Assembly: GCA_905182175.1 (NCBI GenBank)
Contig: CAJJAT010000004.1
Coordinates: 1-64,000 of the forward strand
Length of the DNA stretch: 64,000 nt
Source: Flavobacteriales bacterium UBA1494
GTDB taxonomy: Bacteria; Bacteroidota; Bacteroidia; Flavobacteriales_E; Vicingaceae
Direction of reading: 5' to 3'
Both the position numbers and the translations under genes were made by a program. Shown here piece after piece: positions 35,885-45,587 of this stretch (position 1 is the first letter of the stretch; each line of letters opens with the position of its first letter). The notes below the pieces were generated by a model. That model was not told where the DNA came from, made no database searches, and saw only the letters and a list, made by a program, of their open reading frames with translations.

Positions 35885-37732
35885 TTGAATACATTTGAAA
35901 GCCTAGGACTCTCAACAAATCTGTTGAAGGTAATAGAAGAGATGGGGTTTACAACCCCGACGCCTATCCAAGAAAAATCAATTCCATTATTATTAAAAGG
36001 AGGAAGAACTGACTTTATCGGTCTTGCTCAAACAGGTACTGGTAAAACTGCGGCATTTGGTTTGCCCCTAATTGATTTAGTAGATAGCGACAATAAGGCG
36101 ACACAAGCACTTATTATGGCTCCAACAAGGGAGTTAGGACAGCAGACAGCTAAACAATTGGTTGATTTTTCTTCAAACTACAAGCAACTTAACGTTGAAG
36201 TAGTATATGGCGGAGCTGCGATTATGAATCAGATAAAAGCATTGAAACGCCCAACGCAAATTGTGGTAGCGACTCCAGGTCGTCTGCTAGATTTAATTCG
36301 CAGAAAGGCTATTCGATTGGAGGACGTAAAATACGTTGTACTTGATGAAGCTGACGAAATGTTGAACATGGGCTTCAAAGAAGACATTGACGAGATTTTA
36401 AGCTACGTTAGAGAAGATCGTTCTACGTGGTTGTTTTCTGCAACTATGCCTGCAGACATCAGAAGAATTACTAAGAAGTACATGACCGATCCTGTGGAGG
36501 TGGCTGTGAATACAGAGTCGAAAACCAACACAGACATTACGCATCAGTACATTATTACTAGAAACGACGACAAGGAAACTGCGTTGAAAAGGTTCTTAGA
36601 CATTGCTCCTGAAATGAAAGGTATTTTGTTCTGTAGAACAAAAAGAGAAACGCAAGAGATTACAGATAACTTAGGCCAACTAGGTTATGAAGTTGAAGCT
36701 TTACACGGAGATTTATCTCAAGCTCAGCGTGACGCTGCGATGAGAAGGTTTAAGGCCCGAAACATGCAATTGCTAATTGCTACAGATGTTGCAGCAAGAG
36801 GAATTGATGTAAATGACTTAACACATGTACTACATCATAAAATTCCAGATCAATTAGAGGCGTATACTCACAGAAGTGGACGAACTGGTAGAGCCGGAAA
36901 TAAGGGAATTTCTATTGTTTTTATTAACAACCGAGAAGGAAGAAAAATCTCTGATATTGAGCGTAAGAACAACATTACGTTTCAAAAAATTGAGGTGCCT
37001 AAGGCGAGCGAACTTAAAAAAGTTAGACTAGAAAATTGGGTAAAAAGTACCCTTGCAATGGCAATTGACGATGAAGCTGATGATAATTTAGCAGCATTGT
37101 TGCCACATTTTGAGGCATTAACGAAAGAAGATTTGCTAAAGCGAATGATTTCTATAGAGCTAAAGCAATTAAAAACGAGCGCCAAAAGTGACTTAAACAT
37201 GTCGTCTGACTCAAGAGGAAGTAGAGACAACGACAGAGGAGATAGAAATGATAGAGGAGAAAGAAGACAATTTGACGAAAACAGAAACCGTTATTTTATC
37301 AACATTGGTAAAAACGACGGAATAAGTAAGGTTGATTTACTTGATTTTGTGAGTGAAGTATCAGGCGCTAAGAAGTCTGATATTAATGACATAGCTGTTC
37401 AAGACAAACGTTCATTCTTTAACTTGGAAGAAAGTCAAGTCAAAGGATTTGAAGATAAATTCCAAGGATTAGAATTAGAAAGTGGCCACGCAATTAGAGT
37501 AAACAAAGAAACCGGTGGTGGTGGATCTGGCGGTGGCGGCGGAAGAAGCTACGGCGGTGGAGGCGATAGAGACAAATCCAGAAGCGGCAGGGGAAACTTT
37601 GGTGGTAGCGGCGGAAGCGGCAGAAGGCCAAGTGGGGCCGGCGGCGGTCGAAGAAGCAGCGGTGGTTCTGGTGGTTCTAGTTCATCGGGACCAAGGAGCT
37701 CTGGCGGCGGCGCAAGAGGTAGAAGAAGATAA
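35885..37732 (+). CDS. DEAD-box RNA helicase with DbpA-type RNA-binding domain and RGG-like tail
   Basis: A 615-residue helicase (TTG start). Q motif TPTPIQEKSIPLL, motif I AQTGTGKTAAF, motif II VLDEADEML, motif III FSATMP, and motif VI HRSGRTGRAG are all intact. Residues about 465-540 form a DbpA-like RNA-binding domain (NRYFINIGKNDGISKVDLLD, then GHAIRVNKETG). The last 75 residues are almost wholly Gly, Ser and Arg (GGGGGRSYGGGGDRDKSRSG), an RGG-like disordered RNA-binding tail. This fits the DeaD/CsdA type that unwinds structured RNA in ribosome assembly and cold adaptation. A cold-shock protein and a second DEAD-box helicase follow on the same strand. Confidence 0.92.
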   Translation: MNTFESLGLSTNLLKVIEEMGFTTPTPIQEKSIPLLLKGGRTDFIGLAQTGTGKTAAFGLPLIDLVDSDNKATQALIMAPTRELGQQTAKQLVDFSSNYKQLNVEVVYGGAAIMNQIKALKRPTQIVVATPGRLLDLIRRKAIRLEDVKYVVLDEADEMLNMGFKEDIDEILSYVREDRSTWLFSATMPADIRRITKKYMTDPVEVAVNTESKTNTDITHQYIITRNDDKETALKRFLDIAPEMKGILFCRTKRETQEITDNLGQLGYEVEALHGDLSQAQRDAAMRRFKARNMQLLIATDVAARGIDVNDLTHVLHHKIPDQLEAYTHRSGRTGRAGNKGISIVFINNREGRKISDIERKNNITFQKIEVPKASELKKVRLENWVKSTLAMAIDDEADDNLAALLPHFEALTKEDLLKRMISIELKQLKTSAKSDLNMSSDSRGSRDNDRGDRNDRGERRQFDENRNRYFINIGKNDGISKVDLLDFVSEVSGAKKSDINDIAVQDKRSFFNLEESQVKGFEDKFQGLELESGHAIRVNKETGGGGSGGGGGRSYGGGGDRDKSRSGRGNFGGSGGSGRRPSGAGGGRRSSGGSGGSSSSGPRSSGGGARGRRR

Positions 37733-37807
37733 ACTTCTTGAATTTGCTAATAATTCAAAATAAATAAGGAATTTTAGAACTTAATAATAAAAAGCACAAT
37801 TTTATAA

Positions 37808-38260
37808 ATGGGTAGATCACAGGAAACATTCGGAAAAAAGGAAAAAGAAAAGAAAAGGCAGAAGAAGAAAGAGGAGAAGGAAAAGAAAAGACTGGAACGG
37901 AAAGAAAATTCTCCTGGTGGAGATTTGTCAAATATGATGGCTTATGTAGATGAGTACGGAAATATAACGGACACTCCGCCGGATCCAGAAGCAAAGAAGA
38001 AAGTAATTAAAGCTGAAGATATTGTTTTAGGGATCCCTCAAAAAGGGGAAGAAGATCCTGCAGACCTTATCAGAGAGGGAAAAGTTACATTTTTTAATGA
38101 TTCCAAAGGGTATGGCTTTATCAGAGATTTAAAAGACAATGAAAGTTATTTTGTTCACGTTAACGGCTTGAAAGAAGAAGTAGGCGAAGGAGATAAGGTA
38201 AGTTTTGAATTAGAAAAAGGACAAAAAGGTTTGATGGCTGTTAGAGTTGGAAAAATCTAG
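37808..38260 (+). CDS. cold-shock domain protein with long charged N-terminus
   Basis: A 150-residue protein. The first 45 residues are almost continuous Lys/Glu (KKEKEKKRQKKKEEKEKKRL) and should form a charged helix; a linker follows, and residues 92-150 make a cold-shock domain with RNP1-like SKGYGFIRDL and RNP2-like SYFVHVNGL. It is expected to bind single-stranded RNA. At twice the usual CspA length it matches the Bacteroidota CSD group with N-terminal extensions. It sits between two DEAD-box helicase genes, suggesting joint work on RNA structure, and is followed by a strong terminator. Confidence 0.9.
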   Translation: MGRSQETFGKKEKEKKRQKKKEEKEKKRLERKENSPGGDLSNMMAYVDEYGNITDTPPDPEAKKKVIKAEDIVLGIPQKGEEDPADLIREGKVTFFNDSKGYGFIRDLKDNESYFVHVNGLKEEVGEGDKVSFELEKGQKGLMAVRVGKI

Positions 38261-38287
38261 AACTTTTTTTAAAATAAATTATAGTGA

Positions 38288-38322
38288 ATGCCTAAAATGT
38301 AATGTTTTAGGCATTTATTTTT
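38288..38322 (+). terminator. intrinsic terminator after the cold-shock gene
   Basis: ATGCCTAAAA (38288-38297) pairs perfectly with TTTTAGGCAT (38305-38314) over a seven-base loop, followed by TTATTTTT. The T tract also forms TATTTTTG (38316-38323), a good -7 box for the helicase gene starting at 38342, so terminator and next promoter overlap. Confidence 0.8.
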
Positions 38323-38341
38323 GTAGTAAAATTAGCGAACT

Positions 38342-39598
38342 ATGAAGTTTGAAGAGTATCCTATTTCTGACGGAATAAAAAAAAGTATTAGCAAGCAAGG
38401 TTTTAAAAAACCTACTGATATTCAGTACAAAGCAATTCCAAATATTTTGCGCGGCGAAGATGTTTTGGCGATTGCTCAAACTGGTACAGGTAAAACTGCG
38501 GCTTTTGTAATTCCAATTCTACACTTGCTGCACATTAAAAAGACCGTTCGAAAAAGCAAAGGAATTAAATGCTTAGTCATGGCGCCAACCCATGAATTAG
38601 CGTTGCAAATACATGAGGTGTTTATTTCCTTAGCAAAGCACACAAAAGTTAGCAGCTCATGCATTCACGGAGGTGTAGACCAAGATCCTCAAAAGGAAAA
38701 ATTAGCAGAAGGAGTAGATGTTTTGATTGCAACGCCAGGTAGGTTATTCGATTTAGTAAGCCAAGGAGATGTAAAATTGGATAAATTGGAAATATTGGTT
38801 CTAGATGAAGCAGATCACATGTTGGATTTAGGGTTCATTAAAGACATACAAGATTTGATGCGACACATTCCACCGCACAGGCAAACCTTGTTTTTTTCTG
38901 CTACGATTACGGAAAAGATTAAAAAGTTAGCCTATTCTTTGGTTACCAACCCTATTCGAATACAAATATCGCCGAAAGACCCCGTTGCAAAAAACATTGA
39001 GCATGCCTTGGCATTTATCGAAATGGAAGACAAACGCTACTTTTTAGGGAATATGTTGCAAGAGCACCCAGAGCGAAAGACATTGGTGTTTGTTCGAACT
39101 AAGGTAAGGGCAGAACGTCTAAAAAGCGCTTTAGACAGGCAAGGAGTCGAAGCAATTACAATTCACGGTGACAAAGAGCAAAAGCAGAGAGAGGAGTCGA
39201 TGCAGGCCTTTAGAAAGGGAGACCAGAAAACATTAATTGCAACTGATATTAGCGCACGAGGAATTGACGTACCTAACGTTGACTTTGTAGTGAATTATGA
39301 TTTACCTGATAGTGCAGAGCAATATGTTCACCGAGTTGGGCGAACAGGCAGAGGAAGAGAGAAGGGTCAGGCACTTTCATTTTGTGCAACGGAAGAACTA
39401 GAATTACTTGAAGAAATTGATACCAATTTGGGCAAACCAATTGCTAGAATGGAGATTTCTAAGAAAGATTATCAAATGACTAAGAATTCTATTGTTGAAA
39501 AAAATGAAGACAACTGGCAGAAGTTACTAGATGCTGCTGCAATAGAGCAGAAGGCATATGAAAAGATGAAGAGCAAACGCAGAAAAGGTAAAAAGTAA
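38342..39598 (+). CDS. DEAD-box RNA helicase, RhlE-like
   Basis: A 418-residue helicase with the full motif set: Q motif KKPTDIQYKAIP, motif I AQTGTGKTAAF, Ia PTHELA, II VLDEADHMLDLG, III FSATI, V ATDISARGIDVPN and VI HRVGRTGRGRE. The C-terminus is short and basic (KMKSKRRKGKK) without an added RNA-binding domain, as in RhlE. It has its own promoter box in the preceding terminator. It is a different subgroup from the helicase at 35885, so the pair is not a recent duplication. Confidence 0.9.
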   Translation: MKFEEYPISDGIKKSISKQGFKKPTDIQYKAIPNILRGEDVLAIAQTGTGKTAAFVIPILHLLHIKKTVRKSKGIKCLVMAPTHELALQIHEVFISLAKHTKVSSSCIHGGVDQDPQKEKLAEGVDVLIATPGRLFDLVSQGDVKLDKLEILVLDEADHMLDLGFIKDIQDLMRHIPPHRQTLFFSATITEKIKKLAYSLVTNPIRIQISPKDPVAKNIEHALAFIEMEDKRYFLGNMLQEHPERKTLVFVRTKVRAERLKSALDRQGVEAITIHGDKEQKQREESMQAFRKGDQKTLIATDISARGIDVPNVDFVVNYDLPDSAEQYVHRVGRTGRGREKGQALSFCATEELELLEEIDTNLGKPIARMEISKKDYQMTKNSIVEKNEDNWQKLLDAAAIEQKAYEKMKSKRRKGKK

Positions 39599-39653
39599 TG
39601 CTTTTGCTAAACAGAAGACCTCTTGATTCGTTTAGGAATTAAAACAAAGCTTA

Positions 39654-40892
39654 ATGTCGAAAAAAGACTTTAAAATAAACATAGTAGGCGCAGGAATAAG
39701 TGGATTAGTAGCTGCTATTGTGTTAGAGGAAAATGGATATCGACCACATATTTTTGAAAAGTCTGATCGAGTAGGTGGCAGAGTGAAAACTGATGTGGAG
39801 AATGGAATAGTATTAGATCGTGGTTTTCAGGTGCTGCTAGAAGCGTACCCTATGGCTCAAAAGTATTTAGATTATAGCAAATTAGAGTTACAGCAATTTT
39901 TACCGGGTTCTATCATTTTTGATAAAAATAAAGTGAAGAAATTTGGCGATCCGCTTCGAAACCCTAGCTTTTTGTTTCCTACCGCATTTAGCAGTTTAGC
40001 AACTTTGGGAGACAAGCTTAAAGTTTTTCAATTAAACAAGGAGTTAAAACAGAAAAAAATAGCTGACATATTCAACGAAAAGGAGATGGCTACATTGGAG
40101 TACTTGCAAAATAGAGGCTTTTCTGAAAAGGTAATCGTTCAGTTTTTTCAACCCTTTTTTAGCGGAATTTTCTTAGAGACAAAATTGGAAACATCGAGTA
40201 GAATGTTTGAATTTATCTTCAAGATGTTTGCAGAAGGACAGGCCAGTGTACCTAAATCAGGAATTGAAGCGATACCAAAACAGTTAAAATCAAAGCTTAA
40301 AAAATCAATTTTTCATTTTAATGTAAACGTTGATAAAGTAGACAACTTTGGCTTACACATTGATGGGTTACCCACAGTTGCAAGCGACTTTACCATTATT
40401 GCAACTGAGGCAGACCACATGATTAATAACCTGAGGAATCAGGCCATGAAATGGAAATCGTGCCAATGCTTTTATTTTGAAACTGAAAACAAGGTGATTA
40501 ATGATACGCTAATTGGATTAATTCCGGGAAACCATTTAGTTAATAATCTACATTATGTTAGTACGTTAACAAACACTTCGAAACATATTTTATCTGTTAC
40601 GGTGGTTGATAACCGAAGTTTAAAAGAGGAACGGCTAGTAGAAAAAGTTACGAATGAATTGCAGCGCTTGTGTGGTATTAAAGTAAAAGCTCATTTAAAA
40701 ACGGTAACCATTCCCAAAGCACTGCCAAGTTTGGCAGGAGTGGAGTACGACATTCCGGCGTCGCAGACACAATTGTTAGACAACGTATTTTTAGCTGGTG
40801 ATGTTACCCTTAATGGTTCTCTTAACGCCGCAATGCAGGCAGGTGAGAGAGCTGCTGAAGGAGTACTGTCCAAAATTAAACCAATTATTTAA
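39654..40892 (+). CDS. FAD-dependent amine-oxidase-family oxidoreductase
   Basis: A 412-residue flavoprotein. The N-terminal dinucleotide-binding motif is IVGAGISGLVAAIVLEENGY, followed by FEKSDRVGGRVKTD (the second FAD-contact block), and the C-terminal FAD block DNVFLAGDVTLNGSLNAAMQ with AGERAAE. This is the architecture of the monoamine oxidase, phytoene desaturase and protoporphyrinogen oxidase superfamily. No carotenoid or haem genes are adjacent, so the substrate is open. The stop overlaps by four bases the convergent stop of a decayed gene. Confidence 0.85.
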   Translation: MSKKDFKINIVGAGISGLVAAIVLEENGYRPHIFEKSDRVGGRVKTDVENGIVLDRGFQVLLEAYPMAQKYLDYSKLELQQFLPGSIIFDKNKVKKFGDPLRNPSFLFPTAFSSLATLGDKLKVFQLNKELKQKKIADIFNEKEMATLEYLQNRGFSEKVIVQFFQPFFSGIFLETKLETSSRMFEFIFKMFAEGQASVPKSGIEAIPKQLKSKLKKSIFHFNVNVDKVDNFGLHIDGLPTVASDFTIIATEADHMINNLRNQAMKWKSCQCFYFETENKVINDTLIGLIPGNHLVNNLHYVSTLTNTSKHILSVTVVDNRSLKEERLVEKVTNELQRLCGIKVKAHLKTVTIPKALPSLAGVEYDIPASQTQLLDNVFLAGDVTLNGSLNAAMQAGERAAEGVLSKIKPII

Positions 40893-41850
40893 TCCTTTAT
40901 CATTTCCAATGTTGTTGCGTAAATCGGCTGCTTTGCCATTTTTACTTTTAACCAACGCCAATGGATAAGGTATCTTAACTCAAACAGACGTTCGTAAATG
41001 CAGGCTGCAAGTGCCATTTTAATCTTCTTTTCTTTTAGGAAGTTGAGACTAAATTGAAATTCTTCCTTTCTGAAATAAATATTGGAAATAAGGTAAAGTA
41101 GCTTAATGAGATAGGGCAATTGCTCCGTCTTAACATGACCTTCCACTTCTAATTCTCGCATTCTATGAATAAAGAACACATTTACTTCTGCATGTCTCTT
41201 AGTGTAACATGCATGGGCATCTGCTAGGACGGCAATTTCTAATACATCTTTAAAATAGAAATTGGATGGTTGCGATTCTTCAAGAGTGCTTCTATATTTC
41301 TCATATTCCTGCTTTACAGACACAAAATTTACATCCTGCTCTGCTTCTTTAAACGCTCTTTTTACCCTTGTAATTGCAATACGTTGCCCTGCACTGCTAA
41401 CATGTTGCTGCAATCCGATCGTATGAGCATTTACCATCTGAATTTGATCTATTTGCTGCAATTCAACGAAACACTCTAACTCGCCGCGGTTAATTTCTAC
41501 GTAAATGGAAGAAAGTTGAGCGCACCCGGCGTTAACTTGAGCTTTACACAAGGATGGAGTAGGCAGCTTCGAAGTTTTATAGCGAATTAATTTTCGAGTA
41601 AGAAGCAACTGTTTAATTAAATATACTTCATCGAAGGCGTCTTTTTTATAATCTGCTCTACCATAAAGTCCCTCTAGTTGTCTGCCAGACTTTTCTTTAC
41701 AACCTCATATCTGTAATCGCCCCATTCTTGTTTTTCCACTTCCTCTTACAACTGCTTTAAAAAGTTAAAATCCGATATCAAAGCCATTTTTTTTACAACC
41801 TGCTAAGTACTTCAAAAAGTCATTTTCTTCCGCACTCGATAAGGTTGATC
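40889..41850 (-). pseudogene. decayed gene of unknown family
   Basis: The minus strand is open from 41608 to 40889 and reads like a real, helical, Lys/Glu-rich protein (for instance LAACIYERLFELRYLIHWRW and FRKEEFQFSLNFLKEKK), but it starts in mid-domain. Upstream the same protein continues as QLEGLYGRADYKKDAFDEVY in this frame, then, after a frameshift near 41690, as EEVEKQEWGDYRYEVVKKSL and, beyond an in-frame TAA, FNFLKQL. At least one stop and one or two frameshifts thus separate it from any start. I do not recognise the family. Confidence 0.6.
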
Positions 41851-41869
41851 AAAGCTGTTGGATTAGATA

Positions 41870-42547
41870 TGCCGAACTATTTAACGCTACCAAAGTGTCC
41901 AATTATACTGCATTAATTTATAATTGCACTTTAAACAGCGTAAGTATATGGATAAATATACTTTTTTTCTTTGGCGGATTTGTCCCCTCATTTTAAAACA
42001 AAAAAGTGTGAATCAGGATGTATTTATGACAGATGAGCAAAACAATGCTGTTGTAGCTGAAAAGAAAGTAAAGAAAATAAAGCCGAAGAAAAATCTGAAA
42101 CACTTTGGACTGAAACTAACAAGTGTAATTGGCGCGGCTTGGGTAGAGCTTTAGGGATAAGAGTTATATTGTTTTGTGCAGGCCAATGGAACCCTGAATT
42201 AATGTTGAGGGAGAAAGGGTTTTACGTTATTACTGTTTGGACTGTTTGGACTGTTTTGATTATTCTTGTCAAAATATGTTAGAGATGGGGCTGAAGGTAT
42301 TGAGGTGGCTAATATTTATTAAGGGATAAGTTGGTGTACAATATGCTCCATTGTATTGCTGCGAATTGGTTTGAAAATGTTGACCTGTGGTTAAGTGAAA
42401 AAGGATTTTTGAGAATGTGCTTTTTGATGAGTGTGTTTGATGCAGTACCTGTACAAAAAAAAAGAAGATATATATATCTGAGATGATTTAGGTTAATGGT
42501 TATAAAGATATTATATTTAGAGTCTATTAACTTAATTTTAAAAAAAC
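41870..42547 (+). other. gene-poor stretch with a possible decayed short gene
   Basis: A 76-codon frame at 41924-42154 ends in a basic segment (EKKVKKIKPKKNLKHFGLKL) and may be a relic; a neighbouring frame carries on as AGQWNPELMLREKGFYVITV to about 42280. The nine-base unit ACTGTTTGG is repeated almost three times at 42232-42258. Nothing here can be assigned a product with confidence. Confidence 0.3.
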
Positions 42548-43021
42548 ATGAAAAATCTAAATTACATTGCTATTTCAATTTCAGCCGTTTGCATTATGGC
42601 TGTTATTTACTCGTTTACTTTAGTAGAAAAAGGATATATATTCAAAACTGTAACAGTCATCGAGTCTATTGTTCCAAATGGAATAGGTAGGTCAAGGATC
42701 ATAAATTCTATGGAAGATAGAGATTACAAAGAGTTTAGTAAAATAATGACTGAAGATGATAACAGTAGAAATAAATCTAAAAGAGATGAATTGAGAGTAA
42801 AGGAATATGAGGAAACCAAGTTGTTGAACTTTTACAACATTGGAGGAATTCGTTTTCAAAACATTGCTGCGAACGATGCTGTGATTGACTCAAGAATTAA
42901 TGCATTTTTAGATGAAGGATGGGAAATAATAAGTATTAACTCAGCAGTTGAGGCATATGGTGGTAAAGACGATTCTAACGGATTATTCTTAACTAGATTT
43001 TATTTCAAGAAGAAAAAGTAA
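42548..43021 (+). CDS. conserved hypothetical protein with N-terminal membrane anchor
   Basis: A 157-residue protein. Residues 5-27 form a signal anchor (YIAISISAVCIMAVIYSFTL). The middle is charged and the C-terminal half looks like a compact alpha/beta domain: NIGGIRFQNIAANDAVIDSR, INAFLDEGWEIISINSAVEA, then NGLFLTRFYFKKKK. The phrase with GW-x-I and SAVEAYG recurs in Bacteroidota small proteins of unknown role. It is a single gene closed by a strong terminator. Confidence 0.7.
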   Translation: MKNLNYIAISISAVCIMAVIYSFTLVEKGYIFKTVTVIESIVPNGIGRSRIINSMEDRDYKEFSKIMTEDDNSRNKSKRDELRVKEYEETKLLNFYNIGGIRFQNIAANDAVIDSRINAFLDEGWEIISINSAVEAYGGKDDSNGLFLTRFYFKKKK

Positions 43022-43040
43022 AATGACAAAAGTACGAAGA

Positions 43041-43069
43041 AGCCGATACAATTGTATCGGCTTTTTTTA
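43041..43069 (+). terminator. intrinsic terminator
   Basis: AGCCGATACAA and TTGTATCGGCT form a perfect 22-base palindrome (43041-43062) followed by TTTTTT. It ends transcription of the preceding hypothetical gene. Confidence 0.85.
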
Positions 43070-43089
43070 TGTCAAAACAATTCTATTCT

Positions 43090-43097
43090 TACATTTG
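43090..43097 (+). promoter_or_regulatory. -7 box of the gene at 43114
   Basis: TACATTTG matches TAnnTTTG exactly, lies just after the upstream terminator, and sits 16 bases before the ATG, giving a leader of about ten bases. Confidence 0.5.
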
Positions 43098-43113
43098 ACA
43101 AAAGCATACAACT

Positions 43114-43530
43114 ATGGCAAAAGGAAAGAAAACGCGAATTCGATTAGAAAGTCAAATACAGCAGTTGTTGCAGAAAGACAATGGTGTAACCGCCCATTTT
43201 GATTACAAGATTAACATGAATTCTAAGAAGCGTACCATTGAATTAAACCTGTTAACGTTTAATCCTGTTTACGATGATTACATGCTGCTAAGAAAAGAGA
43301 ATGGAAGCTCTGCAATTGAATGCCTGGACCAAATGCGCCGTTACCTTATAAAAAAGGAAATACAGAAAAATGAGAATTCATACACCATTACTTGGCAGCA
43401 AAAAGGATTAGATGAGAGTCACAAGTCTTACTTTAGAGGGACTTCTGAAAAAGAAGTAATGAATAAGTTTTTACATGAAAAGAAGGCCGATGATTACGAG
43501 TTTTCCATCAAACTAAATCCAATTACCTAA
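43114..43530 (+). CDS. conserved hypothetical protein
   Basis: A 138-residue soluble protein with a very basic start (MAKGKKTRIRLESQIQQLLQ) and a mixed alpha/beta body (AHFDYKINMNSKKRTIELNL; DESHKSYFRGTSEKEVMNKF). It has its own promoter box and follows a terminator, so it is a separate unit. The residues near SYTITWQQKG suggest a beta-sheet ending. I do not recognise a named family and give no function. Confidence 0.65.
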   Translation: MAKGKKTRIRLESQIQQLLQKDNGVTAHFDYKINMNSKKRTIELNLLTFNPVYDDYMLLRKENGSSAIECLDQMRRYLIKKEIQKNENSYTITWQQKGLDESHKSYFRGTSEKEVMNKFLHEKKADDYEFSIKLNPIT

Positions 43531-45039
43531 CTCTTATCATAGCGTCCAAGGCCGTTCAATTTTTATTTAACCTACGGTTGGGTGAACTGGCTTGTATATT
43601 ATTCGAGAAGAATACGAAAAGGGTCATTTTACATCGCAGTGTTGCGCAAATCCTTTTTTGTCTTTGTATTTAAATCGAAATTGTTGGCTTGAGCCGTTGA
43701 GAAACCAACACGCAGGCGAAACTCTATTTTAGATCATTTTGTTGTAAAAAGTTGGCCTATAATCAAATGTAAGAGAAGGGTAGTTGCATTTCATTTTGGC
43801 GAATACTTGATCCCATCCCTTAGTTAATTGTACTATACTTTGGATAACTGCTAAAAGTAGGAACATCCAAATTGCTGCTAATTTAGTTTTACTTCAAGGT
43901 AACTCTGAATTTTATTTCGAAGGAAGCAACCCCCACCTAAGCAAGAATAAACAGGGAAGGGGTGGGAACGGATAGCTGTTCAACTTACCTTAGTTTTTAG
44001 AAAAATAAAGGCTTCTTTGTGCTCAATATTCATCAAATTTAGCCGTTGTTTTCTATCATTTGTTTTCATTTAAATGGAGTAAAACTATCCCTCATTGTTA
44101 AAACTTCTCTAGTCTAGGTTGATTCCACCTGTTAAAAGAAATAGAGCAGTCTGCATTTTATCGAGACGGCAACTGCTGTATCTGTAGTTCTATTTTTCAC
44201 GCCAAGTGCCATTGACGCTTTCTCACTGTTCAAATTTAAGTAGAATATAAAAAGAGGTTTGTTTCTCTTAAACGGTTGTCTATCTACTCCTTTTATCCCT
44301 CAATGGGTGGGGTAGGATGGTGAGAAGCGAAAATATTATTGTTTTCGATGACTAAGTTATGGCAGAATTAAAATATTTTCACTATCATCGTACTTGAGTA
44401 CTGTTAAAAAAAACACGTGAAAGAAGACAATTGGATCCATTACGGATAATCAGTAGTTCAGCTTGCTGATTCTAACCAAACCAATTGGAAGCCTCGAATC
44501 ATTATTCGAGGCTTTTTTATGCCTTACCGGAATTAACGAAAAACAAAAAAAAATCGAAATAAAGGGAGAGTAGGAGCATCACTAAAGAAGTTGTGCTTCA
44601 GATGGATTAATTTCTTCAGAGAGTCCTTCATGGTGTAAAAGTTGCATAAACTAACCGTGTATTTTTCTACTTAATTCTTCCATTTTATCGCCACTACTGG
44701 CTTGTAATTCGATTCGTGAAACGCAGAAATATTTTTATCTATCAGTTCGCTTGATAGAAATCTTCCCAAGTCGATACTCTAAATCTATTGATTGAACGGC
44801 TTATTGATTAAAATAGGATTGTTTTGCCAGTTCTTAAAAAGGGATTTATATTCTCGGTTTTATTAGATTATAGATCTGTTTTCGAATAGTTTACAATAAT
44901 ACATAAAGTAAGCAGTTGAACCTAAGTTCTTGAGAAATGGATAAATAATGCTTGTAATATTTGGTGCACCGAACTTTTTGTTCCATATTAGTACTGTATT
45001 ATAACAGCTGCTCTTAATTATTCACATAAAACATAACTT
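43531..45039. other. 1.5 kb gene-poor region
   Basis: No frame of useful length or recognisable domain fragment was found on either strand. The only defined structure is the terminator hairpin near 44491, which has no obvious gene in front of it. The region may be eroded former coding sequence or may hold an untranslated RNA ending at that terminator. Confidence 0.4.
44490..44518 (+). terminator. orphan intrinsic terminator
   Basis: GCCTCGAAT (44491-44499) pairs with ATTCGAGGC (44504-44512) around a four-base loop, followed by TTTTTT. No coding gene ends upstream within 950 bases. Confidence 0.75.
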
Positions 45040-45582
45040 ATGGAATGTCCAATTTGCAAGCATAGCGAAGTTGAAAAAAATTCGCAGAGCTGCCCCAAGT
45101 GCCACTCAAATCTTCAAGCCTTTCAGGTACTTGAATCGATAGAAAAAAAACTAAAACATAGGAAGTATTTTATTTATTTCTTGAGTGCTTTTGTATTGAT
45201 TTTGATGGCGGCGTGGTCTTTTACCGATACAACCGCAGGGGATAAGCTATTGCTTGACCAAACTAGGCAGCTGTATAAAGATTCTCTGACTGAACAACAA
45301 AACAGGGTGGAGGAGCTAACCGTTGAATTTGAAGAAATGGAACTATCCAATGTTATTTTAGGCGAAAAGCTAAAAACCTTCGAATTTATTCAAAGTTCTG
45401 TCGGTGGCGAATTACCAGATGAAGACTATCATGTGCACGTCGTAAAAAAAGGGGAGTCTTTGTGGAGCATCGCTGAAGAGTACCATTCAGACGGCAATAG
45501 ACACAAAGAAATTGCAGGTCATAATGAGTTAAACGATCCACATTTTATTACTGTGGGTGATACGGTTATCATAAAAAAATAG
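45040..45582 (+). CDS. zinc-ribbon, membrane-anchored LysM protein
   Basis: A 180-residue protein with four parts. Residues 1-23 are a zinc ribbon (CPICKHSEVEKNSQSCPKC). Residues about 40-59 form a transmembrane helix (YFIYFLSAFVLILMAAWSF). A coiled-coil follows (LTEQQNRVEELTVEFEEMEL), and residues 131-180 are a LysM domain (VVKKGESLWSIAEEYHSDGN and ITVGDTVIIKK). The LysM part should face the periplasm and bind peptidoglycan, with the zinc ribbon in the cytosol. The next gene, five bases on, encodes a pure coiled-coil protein, so the two probably work together on the cell wall. Confidence 0.82.
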   Translation: MECPICKHSEVEKNSQSCPKCHSNLQAFQVLESIEKKLKHRKYFIYFLSAFVLILMAAWSFTDTTAGDKLLLDQTRQLYKDSLTEQQNRVEELTVEFEEMELSNVILGEKLKTFEFIQSSVGGELPDEDYHVHVVKKGESLWSIAEEYHSDGNRHKEIAGHNELNDPHFITVGDTVIIKK

Positions 45583-45587
45583 AAAAC

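Noticed and set aside
44380-44520. tRNA-like gene before the orphan terminator
   Set aside because: No acceptor stem, anticodon arm or T-loop with GGTTCGA could be folded; only the terminator is supported.
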